In this document: in pieces, positions 11,306-23,675 of the stretch
Layout of the letters: each line of letters starts with the position of its first letter
Numbering within the stretch: position 1 is the stretch's first letter
NCBI GenBank assembly: GCA_033239125.1
Contig: BSWB01000001.1
Coordinates: forward strand, 9,684,501 to 9,748,500
Direction of reading: 5' to 3'
Length of the DNA stretch: 64,000 nucleotides
Source of the DNA: Fagopyrum homotropicum
Taxonomy: Eukaryota > Streptophyta > Magnoliopsida > Caryophyllales > Polygonaceae
The notes under the pieces: generated by a model
The model's database searches: none
Told to the model about the DNA's origin: nothing
The model's input: the letters and a program-made list of their open reading frames with translations, nothing else
Made by a program: the position numbers and the translations under genes

Positions 11306-12379
11306 TTTTTTTCCCAAAAAATTAACATCAAATCATTTCAAAAAAAAGTCTGCACCCCTCTCTTTTCAATTCAATGTCTACAGTAGCCTAGTTTATACTT
11401 TTCAGACCTATTTTATGTAGTAAATTTATTAGAGGCCCATTTCACAAAATGAAAAATTTTGGGGTCCTCTTTCTCTCATTATTTCAATATTTTTCTCTAA
11501 CCATTCTCGAATAATCGAATATATTGAATTAACAATATCGAGTAACCAATAATTTTCTTGAACAACTGTGAGTGAATTATGCTCATATGACCAAACTATA
11601 GTGTAATGCTATAATGTTTGACTATGTATGGTATATTTACCCCATAGTGACTCCCCGACTATTTTCTGGATTAGTTGAGGATAATAGGAGAGACAAACGC
11701 TTGTTTGATGTCCCTTTCGCCTTGATCCACTTGTGAATAATTTTCTTTCAACAAACCATCATATCTAGATTTGAGATCTATCGACTCTATAGATAGTGTT
11801 AAAAACTTGCCTTTTTCATAGAACTGAAATTTTATTTTCAATTTTTTTGTTGAGAAAAGGTTGTTTGAACTTTTGGAAAATACATGAAGATTTAGACAAG
11901 TATCTCATGGCTTATGAACAACGACTTTGGTCATACCACATATGGAATTGTTTTCTCGACCAAGAGTCACAAATTCCGACCACTTTCTGTCTATTGAATC
12001 TGATTGGGATAAAGCTTTTAACCGATGAACTTTTAAATTGAAAATGATTCTCCTTATTTGAATCAATCTTTGAAGTTGTGAACTAACTCGAGCCAAAAGC
12101 TCCTTATGAACAAATTCGTTAGTTTTGTTGAGGTGAACAATAGGATGTTCTTGTTTTTAAGCTCTCCTACAGATTTTGGTGTATGTATAGAGTCGTGTCT
12201 GGACTGCGGTCAGGGTAGTGTGCTTTCATGACGGTTTCTTTTGATGGGAAGCTCTTCCCCGAATTCTCGTCTTTCACTTCCGCAGGAGTTCGTGTCCTGT
12301 TATACATGCACCTGGCGGTGCTATTCTGATAGTGCTTGGCTTGCCCATTGTTCGCTCCAAACGGTGTGTGCAAGCTTTA
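11306..12379. other. Intergenic, no gene recognised
   Basis: AT-rich DNA. From about 12150 to 12370 the base composition becomes more balanced and resembles the 3' part of a retroelement. The text after 14280 has similar character, so an element inserted between the two is possible, but I could not define a target duplication. Confidence 0.35.
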
Positions 12380-14140
12380 AATTTATAACCCTAGATGTAA
12401 GCTTAAAACAAGGATGCGAACCCGCAATGTACGGGTCAATCGTAGTAAAAAGCAAGAAATTCCAGGGGTCGATCACAGGGACTTAGTGAAACAAAGCAGG
12501 TGTAGGTAAGCTATGTAATTACTAACCACAAAAGCAATTAAAATAATCAAGGATGATAAAAAGTCAATCAAGGAAATTTGTAATTCTAGGGATTAAAGCA
12601 TCTAGTTGTGGTTCCAACTCAAGATATATAAAGATAAGCAGACAAAGCTGAGTTATTTGCATAGGGAAGGTGTTTCTAAAGTGGAATAGATCACCGGGTA
12701 AGTCTCACTACTCACTAATCCCAAACAGTAACTCCTATTACCGGGTAAGTCTCAAGGAATCAAGGTAAAGAACTATAACCTCAAACTAATACACCACCTA
12801 AGGGAATAGAATCAACATTTACTGGGTAAGTCTCAGGCTAACTCACAAAGATGGGATGAAAGCACACTCAAACCTCAATAAAGGATAAACCTTTATTACC
12901 TATTGCTTATGATCTTTGGTAAACAAACTAAGGAATCACCGGGTAAGTCTCATCCTAGGCTTGCATTGAACCAGGAAAGGTGTAATAAGAATAGGATTTG
13001 GCAAACTCTAACACTTAACTCTCAGTTTCGGATCAGAAAGGTCACCTCGGTCTGACGAATTCCACCTCGGCCGGGGTGTTCATCGGCTGAGCGAGATGTT
13101 CTAGGGTTAAGGTAAAGACTCGAACTTTCAGGGTCCTACTGGGATTTAAGATTATTCTATCATTGTTTTTCCCACAACCTTCAGCCAATCACCCTAGAAT
13201 CACACAAAGAAATTAGCCACTCATCATCATGAAAGCAATAATCAAGTATATGGGAAGAAGATGAATAATTGAACAAGAAAACCTTAAGAGAAAGGCTTCA
13301 ATAACTGAATCAATTATCAAACAAACAAGCGTTCCTTGGATCACAATCCAATCAAGACAATCAGCAAAGAAGGGAATCTAAAAAAGTCTTACAAAACCCT
13401 TCACAAAGCTATAAAAACTATCAACTTCCTTCTTCAATCTTCCTTCAACCTTCAAAAAGGTTCTTCAAATCTCCCAACTGGAGTGTATGCGGGGTGTTGC
13501 TGCTGAATGCGCTTCTTTCCACCCCTAACCGCCTCCGAGTGATAGCGGGTCTTGGATTTGTGGAAAATCCAACCCTTTTTATAGGAAAATTACCCTCCAA
13601 AGATAAGATATCTTAGAAAGATCTTTTCCCATAAAAGTAGGTAAAATATATGTGCTGAATTATCTTCTTCCTTCCAAGAATCCAGCCTAAAAATATAAGA
13701 TCCTCTTTCCATAATTAAAAGATCTCAGCCAAAAATAAAATATCTTGCCGGCGCCCAAGGTGTTCGCCTCGATCGAGCAGCTCCTCTGATCACCTCGGTC
13801 GAGGTGGTATTGTAGCTGACCGAGGTGACTCTAACTGAATGTGAAATCTCTCAAATCTGGTCCAAAGTGAATCTTCAATGCATTTCCATGATCCCTGGAT
13901 TCTTCCTTAAGCTCCTGAATGTAGCTCCAATGACTCCTTTGCTCCTTTAGCTTCATTTTAGTCCAAAACGTGCCATTTTACCTACGATTACAACGAAACT
14001 TGGTGTAGACCTCGATTCCCGCAAAGGTAGATGAAACGACAATATAATTACATAATATACATCCAAACATGCAGATTATTAAAGATAAAACGTCTAAACA
14101 AGTCCCAAAATATAGACAATAATTCATGCTATCACCCATT
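12380..14140. repeat. Non-coding repetitive element of unknown class, possibly LTR-retroelement derived
   Basis: No long frame. The phrase 'ccgggtaagtctca' (once with T for the second C) occurs four times between 12693 and 12955 at irregular spacing. Clusters of CACCTCGG / CCGAGGTG lie at 13030-13090 and 13750-13835 and can pair as short hairpins. Beginning with 'gatgcgaacccgc' and ending near 'catgctatca', it has the feel of untranslated retroelement DNA, but I could not find matching LTRs or a primer site, so the class is open. Confidence 0.4.
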
Positions 14141-14460
14141 ACCCGCTTCATCTTTGGAAGATGCTCTACATTTTCGTCCTTTTGTCTTCCTCCGGATTCA
14201 CCCTACTTCTCTTTGTCTTCATTATGATCTTCTAGGACGCCTCCTCCTTGATCTCCAGTTTGATTAGCTTTGTGCTCACCACTTTTCTGGGATTTCAACA
14301 CCGTATATAGCGGATAGACCTGTGTTGTATGGTTTCGCGTCAGGGACTAGTGACGAGGTGCTATGTTGAAGACCCCATCTATTTGAATGTTTTGGGTGAC
14401 CGGTCTTTACAGACCGCTCCTCTTTTCCTTACCCTTTAATAAAAAAAAATGATATATATA
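14141..14460 (+). other. Possible 3' end of a retroelement with A-run
   Basis: GC-balanced sequence ending in 'ctttaataaaaaaaaat' around 14440-14450, like a non-LTR or SINE 3' end. No domain can be read, so this is only a suggestion. Confidence 0.25.
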
Positions 14461-14715
14461 AGTAGACTAGAGATGTTTTCAGCTCCTTTTTTGGAACAAT
14501 GTGTTATTAGTTATAATACATTTTACCAAATTAATGTTTTTTTGCAGCATGAAAATAGATCCTCCAATTGCAGTTTCTTATTCAATAGACTATCCCTTAT
14601 TTGTTGAAGATCGTGAATGTGCTTCAACTAGACTAGTTCTTGGATGTTGTTGGTTTCATATACTACTTTATTGTACAACATCTACAACTTCTTGTAATTC
14701 TAGGCTTTGTATAGT

Positions 14716-14990
14716 AATTGGAGGTGTTGTCATTTCCTGCCACACCAAGACCTACTATCTTTTACTGCTCTACAGTTCCACCTGTTTTATTTTTGTTTGC
14801 TTTGTAAGGAATTTATATTTTACCTACTTTCTAGCTTGTAATTTATTGCTTGTAGAAAAAATAGTAGTAGTGAACCATCTAAGTTTCTTTACTTTGTGAT
14901 GATTTATATTCCGGCAATTTTGTAAGATACTTCATACAACAAACTCGGTACAAATCAAACAAGGTGTAGTATTATTAACCTTCATAGTTC
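14716..14990. repeat. RLP 3'-flank repeat, also at 56716-57390
   Basis: From 'gtaattggaggtgttg' onward this matches 56716-56957 and, after a gap caused by an insertion in the other copy, 57346-57390. It lies immediately downstream (minus sense) of psiRLP-1, so it is part of the duplicated RLP 3' flank. The open frame at 14501-14899 runs through it. The other copy does not keep that frame, and I do not regard it as a gene. Confidence 0.7.
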
Positions 14991-15034
14991 ATACAACAGA
15001 CTCGCTACAAATCATAACGAAAAGCAAAGTTTTA

Positions 15035-16919
15035 TCAGTTTAACAATGCACTTCTTACAGAGGCGGTGCAAACCTTATACCAAATATAGGATGCCATAAT
15101 TGCAACAACACCAGAAAACCCCGACGCAAAACCAACAAAGGCCCCATTTAGATATGCTTGCTTGTTGCCACTTTCAGACTTAAAATGAGATTCATCCTTT
15201 GCGTTTGGTTCTACTCTATTGGAACAAGGGCGTTTCAAGATCTCGCCACACAGTCCTGGATTGCCTTCATAGCTAGACGCATCGAAAGTAGCGAATTGGC
15301 CACCAGTTGGTATCAGCCCTTTGAGATCATTGAAAGTTACATCAAAATCCGACAAGAAATGAAGTTTTTCGAGCGACGTAGGTATTTTTCCAGTCAAATT
15401 GTTTCTTGATAGATCTAGAATCTCCAAATTCTTCATATTAGAGATATCAACTGGAATTGAGCTCGAAAAGTGGTTATTTCCAAGATATAGTTCTCGAAGA
15501 CTATGTAACTGGCTAATCTCTGAGGGAATTTGACCACTTAAATGATTAGATTCAAGGTCTAGAGTTGTAGAAATGGTTTTGAGCTCATCCCAGTGGTGAT
15601 TGGCACGTCCAACAACGTAAGTGGGAAGCTCAAGATGAATATGAGTTAGGTTTGGGTCTATACTTTCTAAGATCAATGCTGGCAATTTACACAGTTGTTG
15701 TGGAATTTTCCCAAACAGATTGTTATCACCTAAACGTAAATGGAGAAGGTTAGGTAAAGTCCCTAACCAAGGTGGAATTTTGTCTGTAATCTTGTTATTT
15801 CTCAACGCCAAATATCGGAGTGACCTAATATGGGATAGCCACTGTGGAAATGATCCTGTAAGATTACAATAGTCAAGAGAAAAATAGTGCAAATTTGAAA
15901 ATGTTGTTGGACCAAGGAAGCTCTTATCGCATGGTAGGGCTTCGCCCAAGAAGTTCCCACCTATGGAGACAAAAGTTAGCTTTTGGCAATTCGCTAGCAA
16001 TAAAAGCATTGTTGATACATTTGTAAGTGAATTGTAAGCAAGGGAAACAAATGAGAGAGACTTCAACTTTATAATTTTGGGTGACATTTGACCAGTCAAA
16101 TTGTTCATCCCTACTCGATAAGCCACAAGTAGCTTACACGAATATATGCTTTCTGGTAAGCTACATTGAATGTGTTATTCACAAGATCAAGTTTTTGAAG
16201 TTGGCTGAGGCCGGACCAATCTAATTTGGAGATTTCTCCCTCTAAGAAATTGTTTCCCAAAAATATATCCCTTAAATTTGTACATCTCATTAAACTTGAC
16301 GGGATAGGACCGCTAAGATTGTTATCCGAAAGATAGAGGTTTTGCAAATACGAGAGCTTACCGATCTTGTAAGGAATATGACCCGAAATGCTATTTGACG
16401 AAAGGTCTATAGTTCTAAGATTGGTAAGCCTTACAATTCCCTCTTTGATGCTCTCATGGAACATATTACTTGCTAGGGATATCTCGGTTAATTTCCTTAG
16501 CCCGAAGATATCGTTTGGAATGGTCCCTGATAGTGAGTTAGAGCTTGCTCGAAGGACTTTGAGCTTCGAGCATCCACCAATTTCGGGAGAAATCGGACCA
16601 CTTAAATGATTATAAGATACATCTAGGGTTTCAAGTGGTGAACTCGAACATAAGAACCATGGAATAGGTCCGGAAAGAGAATTATCAGAGAGATTAAGAT
16701 AGTTAAGGTTAGCAAAGCTCCCAAGAGGTAGAGTAATGTTTCCTTCTAGGCCTCGTGATGGCAACTTTAAATGTTTGACCCTACCTTTAGCATTACAATG
16801 CACCCCTTCCCATTGACAACAACTTACCGAAGAAGACCAATTGAGTGGCAGAGAAGAAGAAGTTTGAGTATGGAAACACAGGCAAAGTTTACTGATGATC
16901 GGATTGGGAAAAGATGCAT
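15035..16919 (-). pseudogene. psiRLP-1, broken LRR receptor-like protein
   Basis: The full family layout is present on the minus strand, from ATG at 16919 to the stop at 15035. Two lesions disrupt it. After about 15 codons roughly 115 bp are missing, removing the end of the signal peptide and part of the cap and shifting the frame. Near 16163 a single G of 'caatggtagctt' is lost, shifting the frame again inside LRR 9. The 3' half (16126 to 15035) is otherwise open and keeps LRRs, island, NPGLCG and the membrane span with GFASGFSG. It is the only large copy on the minus strand, so it was inverted relative to the rest of the cluster. Confidence 0.92.
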
Positions 16920-16986
16920 TGTTTTGTTTTGTTGCAGTGAGTATGGAAAACAGGTTTGTTGATTATAATAAAATATTAAGACTCCC

Positions 16987-16994
16987 TTTATATA
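16987..16994 (-). promoter_or_regulatory. TATA box of psiRLP-1
   Basis: TATATAAA on the minus strand, 75 bp before the ATG at 16919. RLP-B and RLP-C have the same word at the same distance, so the promoter has outlived the coding frame. Confidence 0.7.
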
Positions 16995-17617
16995 GTATGG
17001 AAGATGAGTCTCTGTTGATTTGCATTGATTGCTTTAATTGCTGTATCCATATTGCTTTTAAATCAGTCCCATGGAGTAATTGTTTGAAATGAGGAAAAGT
17101 AGCATCGTGACTTTGAATCCAAAGTCTATGCAAATGAACCTACAAATAAAATAATGAGATCCGTACAAACAAAGTAAAGTGGCTACACACAAGATTTTTA
17201 TAACGCTTATAACGGGTCATATTTTTAGTGTTATCTCTGGTTATTGGACGGTATCTCGAGTTTTATAATTTTTTGTAGAAAGAATTTGGCCAATAGACTC
17301 TTTTGTATTTTTTTTTTTTCCTTTTATTTTGTGTACTCTTTAATTTTTATCACTTTTATTAATAGTAGATAAAAGTAATTAACCAAACAGACATGAAATT
17401 TTTACATACAACATTTGCTGGTTAACACAACATCTTTCATCACTTACTTGCACAACAGATATTACAGCTCAGACGGAAGATCTCCTAGAAAATGAGAACT
17501 TGTAGGGATTCTTTCGATTTTCTTTTCAAAAGTAGACCTAAATCAAACAGAAAATCATTATCAATTTACTAGAAGCTGAAAAAGGTAGAATAAATCATTA
17601 CAAAAAGGTAAACATAC
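16995..17617. other. psiRLP-1 upstream flank and intergenic DNA
   Basis: The first 130 bp match the RLP 5' leader in inverse orientation. The remainder is AT-rich with no gene seen, until the exon relic that ends at 17618. Confidence 0.5.
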
Positions 17618-17730
17618 GCAACGGATTTTACAGTAGCAACGCCACCATCAAGCAATACATATGATCCCTCGGGGTTTTCTATTAGCACTGTTTTTGGAAT
17701 GCCAGTTGGAGGCTTAAATTTCTTAATTTG
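17618..17730 (-). pseudogene. Exon relic resembling PQT3-type E3 ubiquitin ligase
   Basis: The minus strand reads KFKPPTGIPKTVL, then NPEGSYVLLDGGVATVKS, and stops at a possible donor (gtatgtt at 17617-17611). Plant PQT3/RBBP6-like proteins (DWNN domain, zinc knuckle, RING) have a KPPTGIPK...GSYALPxGxVAVLKP segment just after the zinc knuckle, and this exon fits it. The zinc knuckle codons upstream cannot be read. Intact homologues end the motif with LKPNE; here the exon stops before that. I infer a captured or decayed exon, not a working gene. Confidence 0.45.
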
Positions 17731-17790
17731 GCATCATGAATCTATCTGTTGTAAAATATGGTGAAGTTTCAACTACACTCAATCGTGTGT

Positions 17791-17821
17791 TTTCTTCTTC
17801 TTCTTCTTCTTCTTCTTCTTT
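17791..17821. repeat. (TTC)n microsatellite
   Basis: About ten TTC triplets. On the minus strand they give the Lys run at the end of a spurious frame (17779-18126). Confidence 0.9.
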
Positions 17822-18869
17822 ATTGAGAGGAGAGAAGAAAGTTTATTAGAATTAATACTGAAACTAAACGGAATATCTTTGGAAACAACTAAAAGAACTC
17901 GTATAGACATACATACCTTCATGTGTAGCAGAAGGGGATTGTTGTCTCTAGCAAGGTAAAAGCGAGGGCTAGGGCAGGGCCTCTCCGGCGGAGGCAAATT
18001 TGACTCTCCATGGAGGCGCTGCAAGTGGCGACAAAGGAGGGAGGTGGAGATGAGAGTTGGATCTAGTGGAGGTTGGTGAGTCGATAGAGGCCCATGAGGA
18101 GGGAGAGGTTCGGAGGAGAGAAACATATTTGAGAATTAGAGTTTTTTAACGGTAAAAAAAAATGGGGTACATTTACTAAATGAGAAAATTTTATAGGCCT
18201 AGTTAGTATAGCAAAAAATGAAAAAACCTAGTAGGCAAATTTATCTTTTTTTGTAATACAGGCTTTAGTATGGTGTCCGGAGAACGAAGTAATTTATTCT
18301 GAAGTTCAGACAATGGAGACGTCTTCAACGTAAACACTATGACATATGTTTAGTTTGAGTCGTATGTCATTAATATAGGTCTTCACTCTTGATAGCGAAA
18401 TATTATCTTTAGTGTTTGATCATTTATATATAATATTTTTCCCTTTATATGCTAACTTATGAATGATGAAAATATTTTGAAACTATACAATTCATCGGCA
18501 CCATCCAAAAAATAAAAACCCGCTAACATAATCCGAAAAAGACTAGATTACATAACCACTATACGAAATATCTCCAATCTTTATATGCATGTGTGTCTAT
18601 TTTGAGTAAGTATTAATGTCCCCAACTTGATTTCTGAGATCTAATAATTATGCAAGTCAAATTGTAATACCAAATGGAAAACAGCGGTGCAAATCATTTG
18701 GCCCATTACCTAATGTCCCCAACTTCGTGTCTCATTCATATAACTCACTCACTGCATCCTAAAACTATAACCTCTTCTATTTAATTGGAGTTTTTCTGTA
18801 TTGTAAGTTAATGGTGAGCCAATAAGAAGAATGTGATACGAAGTTGGGACATGTAATGAGACAAAAGAT
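17822..18869. other. Intergenic, no gene seen
   Basis: AT-rich, with a frame on the minus strand (18126-17779) that ends in the microsatellite and has no recognisable domain. Confidence 0.4.
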
Positions 18870-19440
18870 TTGCACTAGTAGAAGAGAAGGTAGAACGTGA
18901 GGTTAATGGATCGTCTTTGCATGACAAACATCGGGTCAAGAGATGATTAGCTTTACGAGTTTTTATTACAATGAATCCGTACAAAATCTGTTGTGTTTGT
19001 AATCGCTATAGAAATCTATAACGTATGTGCAACGTCAAAGGTTTTGATGGAAAAACCGTCAAACTTTTACATGATATGCAAGACAAAATTGGGTTGAATA
19101 GGCTTTTTTTTTTTATAGGTTTTTGTTTTGTAAACCGCTCTAATTTTACCTTATAAATAATTTTCAATATATGAAAGAATGGTTAAATAGAAGTATATTT
19201 ACTAAATGAGTTTATATTGTGGGTAATAGTGGTAAAAAGCCTAATTAGCCATTTTACCTATATGCAATGGTCATAAAATGTGGCATTTTGTAAACACCAT
19301 TAAATCTTCAATTACGTTTGTAAATGTCATTGTTATAAAGCACCAAAAGACTTGTAAGTCAATTACGAGTTGGACTAATCTTGATAAAAGAAATCAATGT
19401 GAATAAGCAGTGGCGTGTCTACCTAATAATCTCTTTTAAA
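18870..19440 (+). repeat. RLP-linked upstream repeat, copy 1
   Basis: This stretch ('tgaggttaatggatcgtctt', 'gagtttttattacaat', 'tagaaatctat', 'gttggactaatcttgat') recurs in order at 33975-34450 and 34575-34900 and in part at 51540-51780. All copies lie 5' of an RLP gene or relic, so it marks the duplicated unit. It contains no gene. Confidence 0.65.
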
Positions 19441-19844
19441 GAGTCTAACTAATAAACTTTTGTTTTAAAAGGAAGTCTTCATAATAGTCTGATGCTATAT
19501 AACTGGAACATCGGGACTGTCTAGTAACGTAAGATTACGTAGACCTTCATTAGAAATCTCGGATTTGGACTCTCGATCTCTTATACCTTAATTTTTTATT
19601 CACTTATACACGCCTCTTCTTAAAAATCAAATTCAATCCTTTCTTATTTGGGTGAAAATAAGATATGTGTCATGTCATGTGTATGAAATGTTTGGTCTCA
19701 TGATTTACTTTCTTACCTACCATTTGCATAGACTTATATTGGATTCAAAGTCACAAAGCTACTTTTCTCTAATTTAAAAGCAATATGGATATAATTTTAG
19801 AAATGAGGCCAAAGGGACTCGAATAAGAAACTTTTTTCACTTAC

Positions 19845-19950
19845 AGATACATCAACAATACTTGCATTGCTAGCAAATTGCCAAAGCTAACTTTTGTCTA
19901 CATAGGTGGAAACTTCTTCGGCAAAGGCTTACCAAGCGATAAGATCACCT
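19845..19950 (+). pseudogene. Short RLP relic
   Basis: About 100 bp match the RLP coding region around LRRs 11-12: 'catcaacaatacttgcattg' and a frame with LTFVYIGGNFFGKGLPSDK. A base lost in 'gccaaagctaac' breaks the frame. No other exon part is nearby; the upstream repeat at 18870-19440 fits an RLP unit that was mostly deleted. Confidence 0.8.
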
Positions 19951-20386
19951 TCCTTGTTATAATGCATCAAAAGGAGACTTGTACATCGGGCTCGGGTCAG
20001 GGCATAACTAAAACCTTTACTTGGAAGGTGCAGGTCGGGCTAGGTACATGTTTTTATTAATGACAACAATGTAAATAATGAATGGGAGAATGAGTGATTA
20101 ATGTTGGTTATCATTTCTCACCTTAATAATGGTTCTTATTGATCTGGATAGCAAATATAAGATATGTGATACTTCTGGCTTTGTAGTATATCAAAGAGGA
20201 GAAAAGGTCTATTAGAATTATATCACGATATCAATCTCATAATCATATACTTATATATCAAACACCAAATATCAAAAAAATTGTGTTGATACACATGTCT
20301 CATACCCAGATATGGATAACAGACATGTCCGGATTGTTCTAGGCTCGCGTTTTTCCGTTTGCTACTCCGTCCCGAGTCTGATACCA
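19951..20386. other. Intergenic, ends in a second primer-site-like sequence
   Basis: No gene. The last 11 bases (20376-20386) read TGGTATCAGAC on the minus strand, identical to the Copia-1 primer site although this is outside its 3' LTR. Confidence 0.5.
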
Positions 20387-20508
20387 TGTGAGAATAGAAT
20401 GAATTCCCCTTAGGATTCCCGTCATCAGACGGCTCATATTAATAACAAGCGGAGTTTACATAATTACATAAGGGCACCCTATATTTACAATAATTATATA
20501 AACTATCA
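20387..20508 (-). repeat. Copia-1 3' LTR
   Basis: 122 bp, TGATAG...CTCACA on the minus strand. The pol frame runs on into it and stops at 20439, so the coding region overlaps the LTR. Confidence 0.93.
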
Positions 20509-23500
20509 TACACCGCAGTCGAAACTGGAGGAGGCTGAACAGTGAGACAGGATCTAAAGTCTAAAGATAACTGTCGGGGAAGACCCTTTGTAAAAATGTA
20601 TGCGTACTGAAAAGCCGAAGGTACGTGAAGGACTCTAACGTGACCACGGGCAACCTTGTCGCGGACGAAGTGAATGTCGATCTCAATATGCTTAGTCTGT
20701 TGGTGTTGAACCGGGTTGCTGGCTAGATAAGTAGCAGAAATGTTGTCCGTGTAGACAATGGAAGCCTTGGCAAGTGGGCAATGTAATTCCAACAGGAGGT
20801 TGCGCAGCCAAGAACATTCAGAAACAACATTGGCGACCCCTCTATACTTTGCTTCTGCACTGGATCTACAGACGACAGATTGCCGTTTGGCAGACCATGA
20901 GATTAAAGTGTCATTGAAGAAAACACAGTAACCTGATGTCGAGCGGCGCGTATCAAGGCAACCTGCCCAATCAGCATCTGTGTAGGCAATAAGATCAGAT
21001 TTCGGAGAAGAGGAGATGGTGATACCTAACGAAGATGTCCCAGAGATGTAGCGGATTATGCGCTTGAGAGCATCAAAATGAGCTTCCCTAGGGTCGTGCA
21101 TAAAAAGGCACACCTGCTGTACTGGCAAACTGATGTCAGGTCAGGTGAAGGTGAGGTACTGCAATGCCCCAATTAGACTACGGTAAAGTGTCGGATCACT
21201 AATAGCAGAGCTGGATGAAGCACTTAACTTGACAGACGTCTCAGCTGGGGTAGCTGAAGGTTTGCAGTTAGACATCTTTGCTCTTTCAACAATTTCGTGA
21301 GCATATTTATCCTGCGAGAGGAATAAGCCAGAGGATGTCCGACGAACAGAAATGCCCAAGAAATAGGATAGAGGGCCCAAGTCTTTCAGGGCAAATTCCT
21401 TACTTAGAAGCTTGATCAGATGCTTTCGTAGGATGTCAGACGAGGCCGTAAGGACAATGTCATCAACATACAGAAGCAGATAGGCAGTGTCAGATCCTTG
21501 ATTATAAATAAAAAGAGAGGAGTCACTCTTACTGCTAATAAATCCAATGCGATGTAAGAAGCCTGCAAAGCGTTGAAACCATGCCCGGGGAGCTTGCTTT
21601 AGACCATAGAGGGACTTCTGCAAAAGACAAACATGATTGGGTTTGGAGGGGTCGTGGAAGCCTGGTGGTTGAAACATATATACTGTTTCATTTAGATGGC
21701 CGTGAAGGAAAGCATTTTGAACATCCAACTGATGAATGGACCAAGAGCGGGATACTGCAATGCTAAGAACCATACGAATGGTCGCTGGCTTAACCACGGG
21801 GCTGAAAGTCTCATCACAGTCAATTCCAACCTACTGAGAACAACCGTTTGCAACTAAACGAGCCTTGTATCGCTCCAGCGAACCATCGGACCTGTACTTA
21901 TGCTTAAAAATCCACATGCATCTAACAATGTTAGCATTCGTAGGACGAGGTATCAGGACCCAAGTTTTATTCCGCATAAGGGCTCGATATTCATCGAGCA
22001 TGGCAGCGGTCCAATACGGGTCTTGAAGGGCTAAATTGTGGGATTTGGGAATGAGGGATAAAGAAGCGGTCGAAACAGATAAGTTAAAAATCGGTTATGG
22101 TTTCACAATGCCGGATTGACTACGGGTGTGAGGCCGGTCCGATAGTGATGTGGGCTGAAGAGGTGGAGCCGGCTCATTTAAGGAGTGGTCGGATGGGCTG
22201 GGAACAGTGACTAGGCGATGTGGGATAGGGGAAAAGGAGGATGGAGCTGCTAATGTGGTCTCAGCTGGGGACTGGGCCGGATGGGAGTGGGCCGGGGAGG
22301 AGGATGGGGAAGAGGCAGTGGGCCGTAAGGGAGGATTGCTACTGTAGTGGGAGGGAGAGGCAAGAGAGGGTTGGGCCGATGGGATGGGCTGCAATGGGCT
22401 AGAACTGGAGGGTAGGAAAGGGCCAGCAGGAGATGAGGAAATGGAGCTGGGCCGGTTATTCCGTTGGGCTGAAGTACTAGTTGTTTGAATATAGTCAAAA
22501 AAATACTTAGAATATGGATCATCATTTGTATGGATCGACGATTCCGAGGAGACTCGGGACGGAGTAGAAAATGGAAAAACGCTCTCGTTGAAGGTGACAT
22601 GACGAGAAATAATGATTTTATTTGTTGTTCTATCTAGACACTTGTAACCCCTATGATGGGTTGGGTACCCAAGGAACACACACGGTGTGGTGCGGTGTTG
22701 GAGTTTGTGAGAGATAGTAGCGCTTTGATTTGGGTAGCAAAGGTAACCAAAGACTCGGAGATGGTTGAGAGAAGGTGTTGTAAGGTACAACAATTGGGTG
22801 GGAGATTTATTTTGGATAGATACCGAGGGAAGAATGTTAAGAAGATAACAAGCAGTTTCTACGGCATGAGGCCAAAAAGACACGGGAAGAGAGGCATGAA
22901 ACAAGAGGGAGCGCATCATATTGTTGATCGTCCGGATGATACGCTCGGCTTTGCCATTTTGAGGGGAGGTGTGAGGATATGAAAATCGAAAAACGATGCC
23001 ATGATCAACAAAAAACTTGTGAAAGTTATTATTGTTAAATTTACGGCCTATGTCACACTGAAAACTTTTAATATGGTATTGAAATTGTGTTTTGACTAGT
23101 TGATAAAATTGCACGAGGAGATCAAAGACTTGAGATTTAAACTTGATCGGGAAAATCCATAAGTAATGTGTGAAATCATCAAGAAATAACAAGTAATATT
23201 TAAAACCTTCCCTACTAGGGATAGGAGAGGTCCAAAGATCACTATGAATGATATCAAAAGGTACAAAAGAACTAGTTTGTGAGTGTTCAAACGGAAACCT
23301 ATGATGTTTTCCTAATTGACAAGCATGACAAAGAGGAAACGAGGTTGGTTTGGTACACTTTAACAAAGAAGAATTCCTAAGAAAATTCAAAATAGGCGCG
23401 CCGGGATGACCAAGACGTGCATGCCAAAGACTGGATGACTCGACTGAAAGGGCTTGATGAGAGCGGGTAGAAGGACGACTGACAGGATAGAGCTCCCCGG

Positions 23501-23675
23501 AACTGTTACACCTCAGACGATTTGTCCCCGTTTGTAAATCCTTCACAGAAAAACCAAAAGGGTCAAATTCCACAGAAGCATTGTTATCAACAGTAAAACG
23601 ACGAACAGATACTAAGTTTTTGACAATTTGGGGTGCTATGAGGACATTGGATAGTCGGAGAGGGTGGTTGTCGGT
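20439..23675 (-). pseudogene. Copia-1 pol: integrase, reverse transcriptase, RNase H
   Basis: The pre-integrase zinc finger (HARLGHP, CHACQLGKHH) and integrase core (HSDLW, QCD, then Glu in NGKAERIIRTI) lie in the frame from 23573 to 22095. Reverse transcriptase has NAFLHGHL and YVDD (near 21465). RNase H has YTDADWAGC and SAEAKYRG. In-frame stops lie at 22095-22097, 21831-21833 and 21141-21143. The last two, a TAG for Gln and a TGA for Arg of the FTRPDIS motif, are single C-to-T changes. The catalytic residues are still readable, so decay is recent, but no full polyprotein can be made. Confidence 0.92.

Noticed and set aside
14501..14899. Protein-coding gene of 132 residues
   Set aside because: It overlaps a duplicated non-coding RLP 3' flank; the second copy at 56716 does not keep the frame, and no domain is visible.
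17779..18126. Minus-strand protein of 115 residues
   Set aside because: It ends in a Lys run that is the translated (TTC)n microsatellite and has no recognisable domain.
20376..20386. tRNA-derived read-through of the Copia-1 3' end
   Set aside because: After TGGTATCAGAC the sequence does not follow the Met-tRNA complement, so simple copying of the primer tRNA does not explain it.
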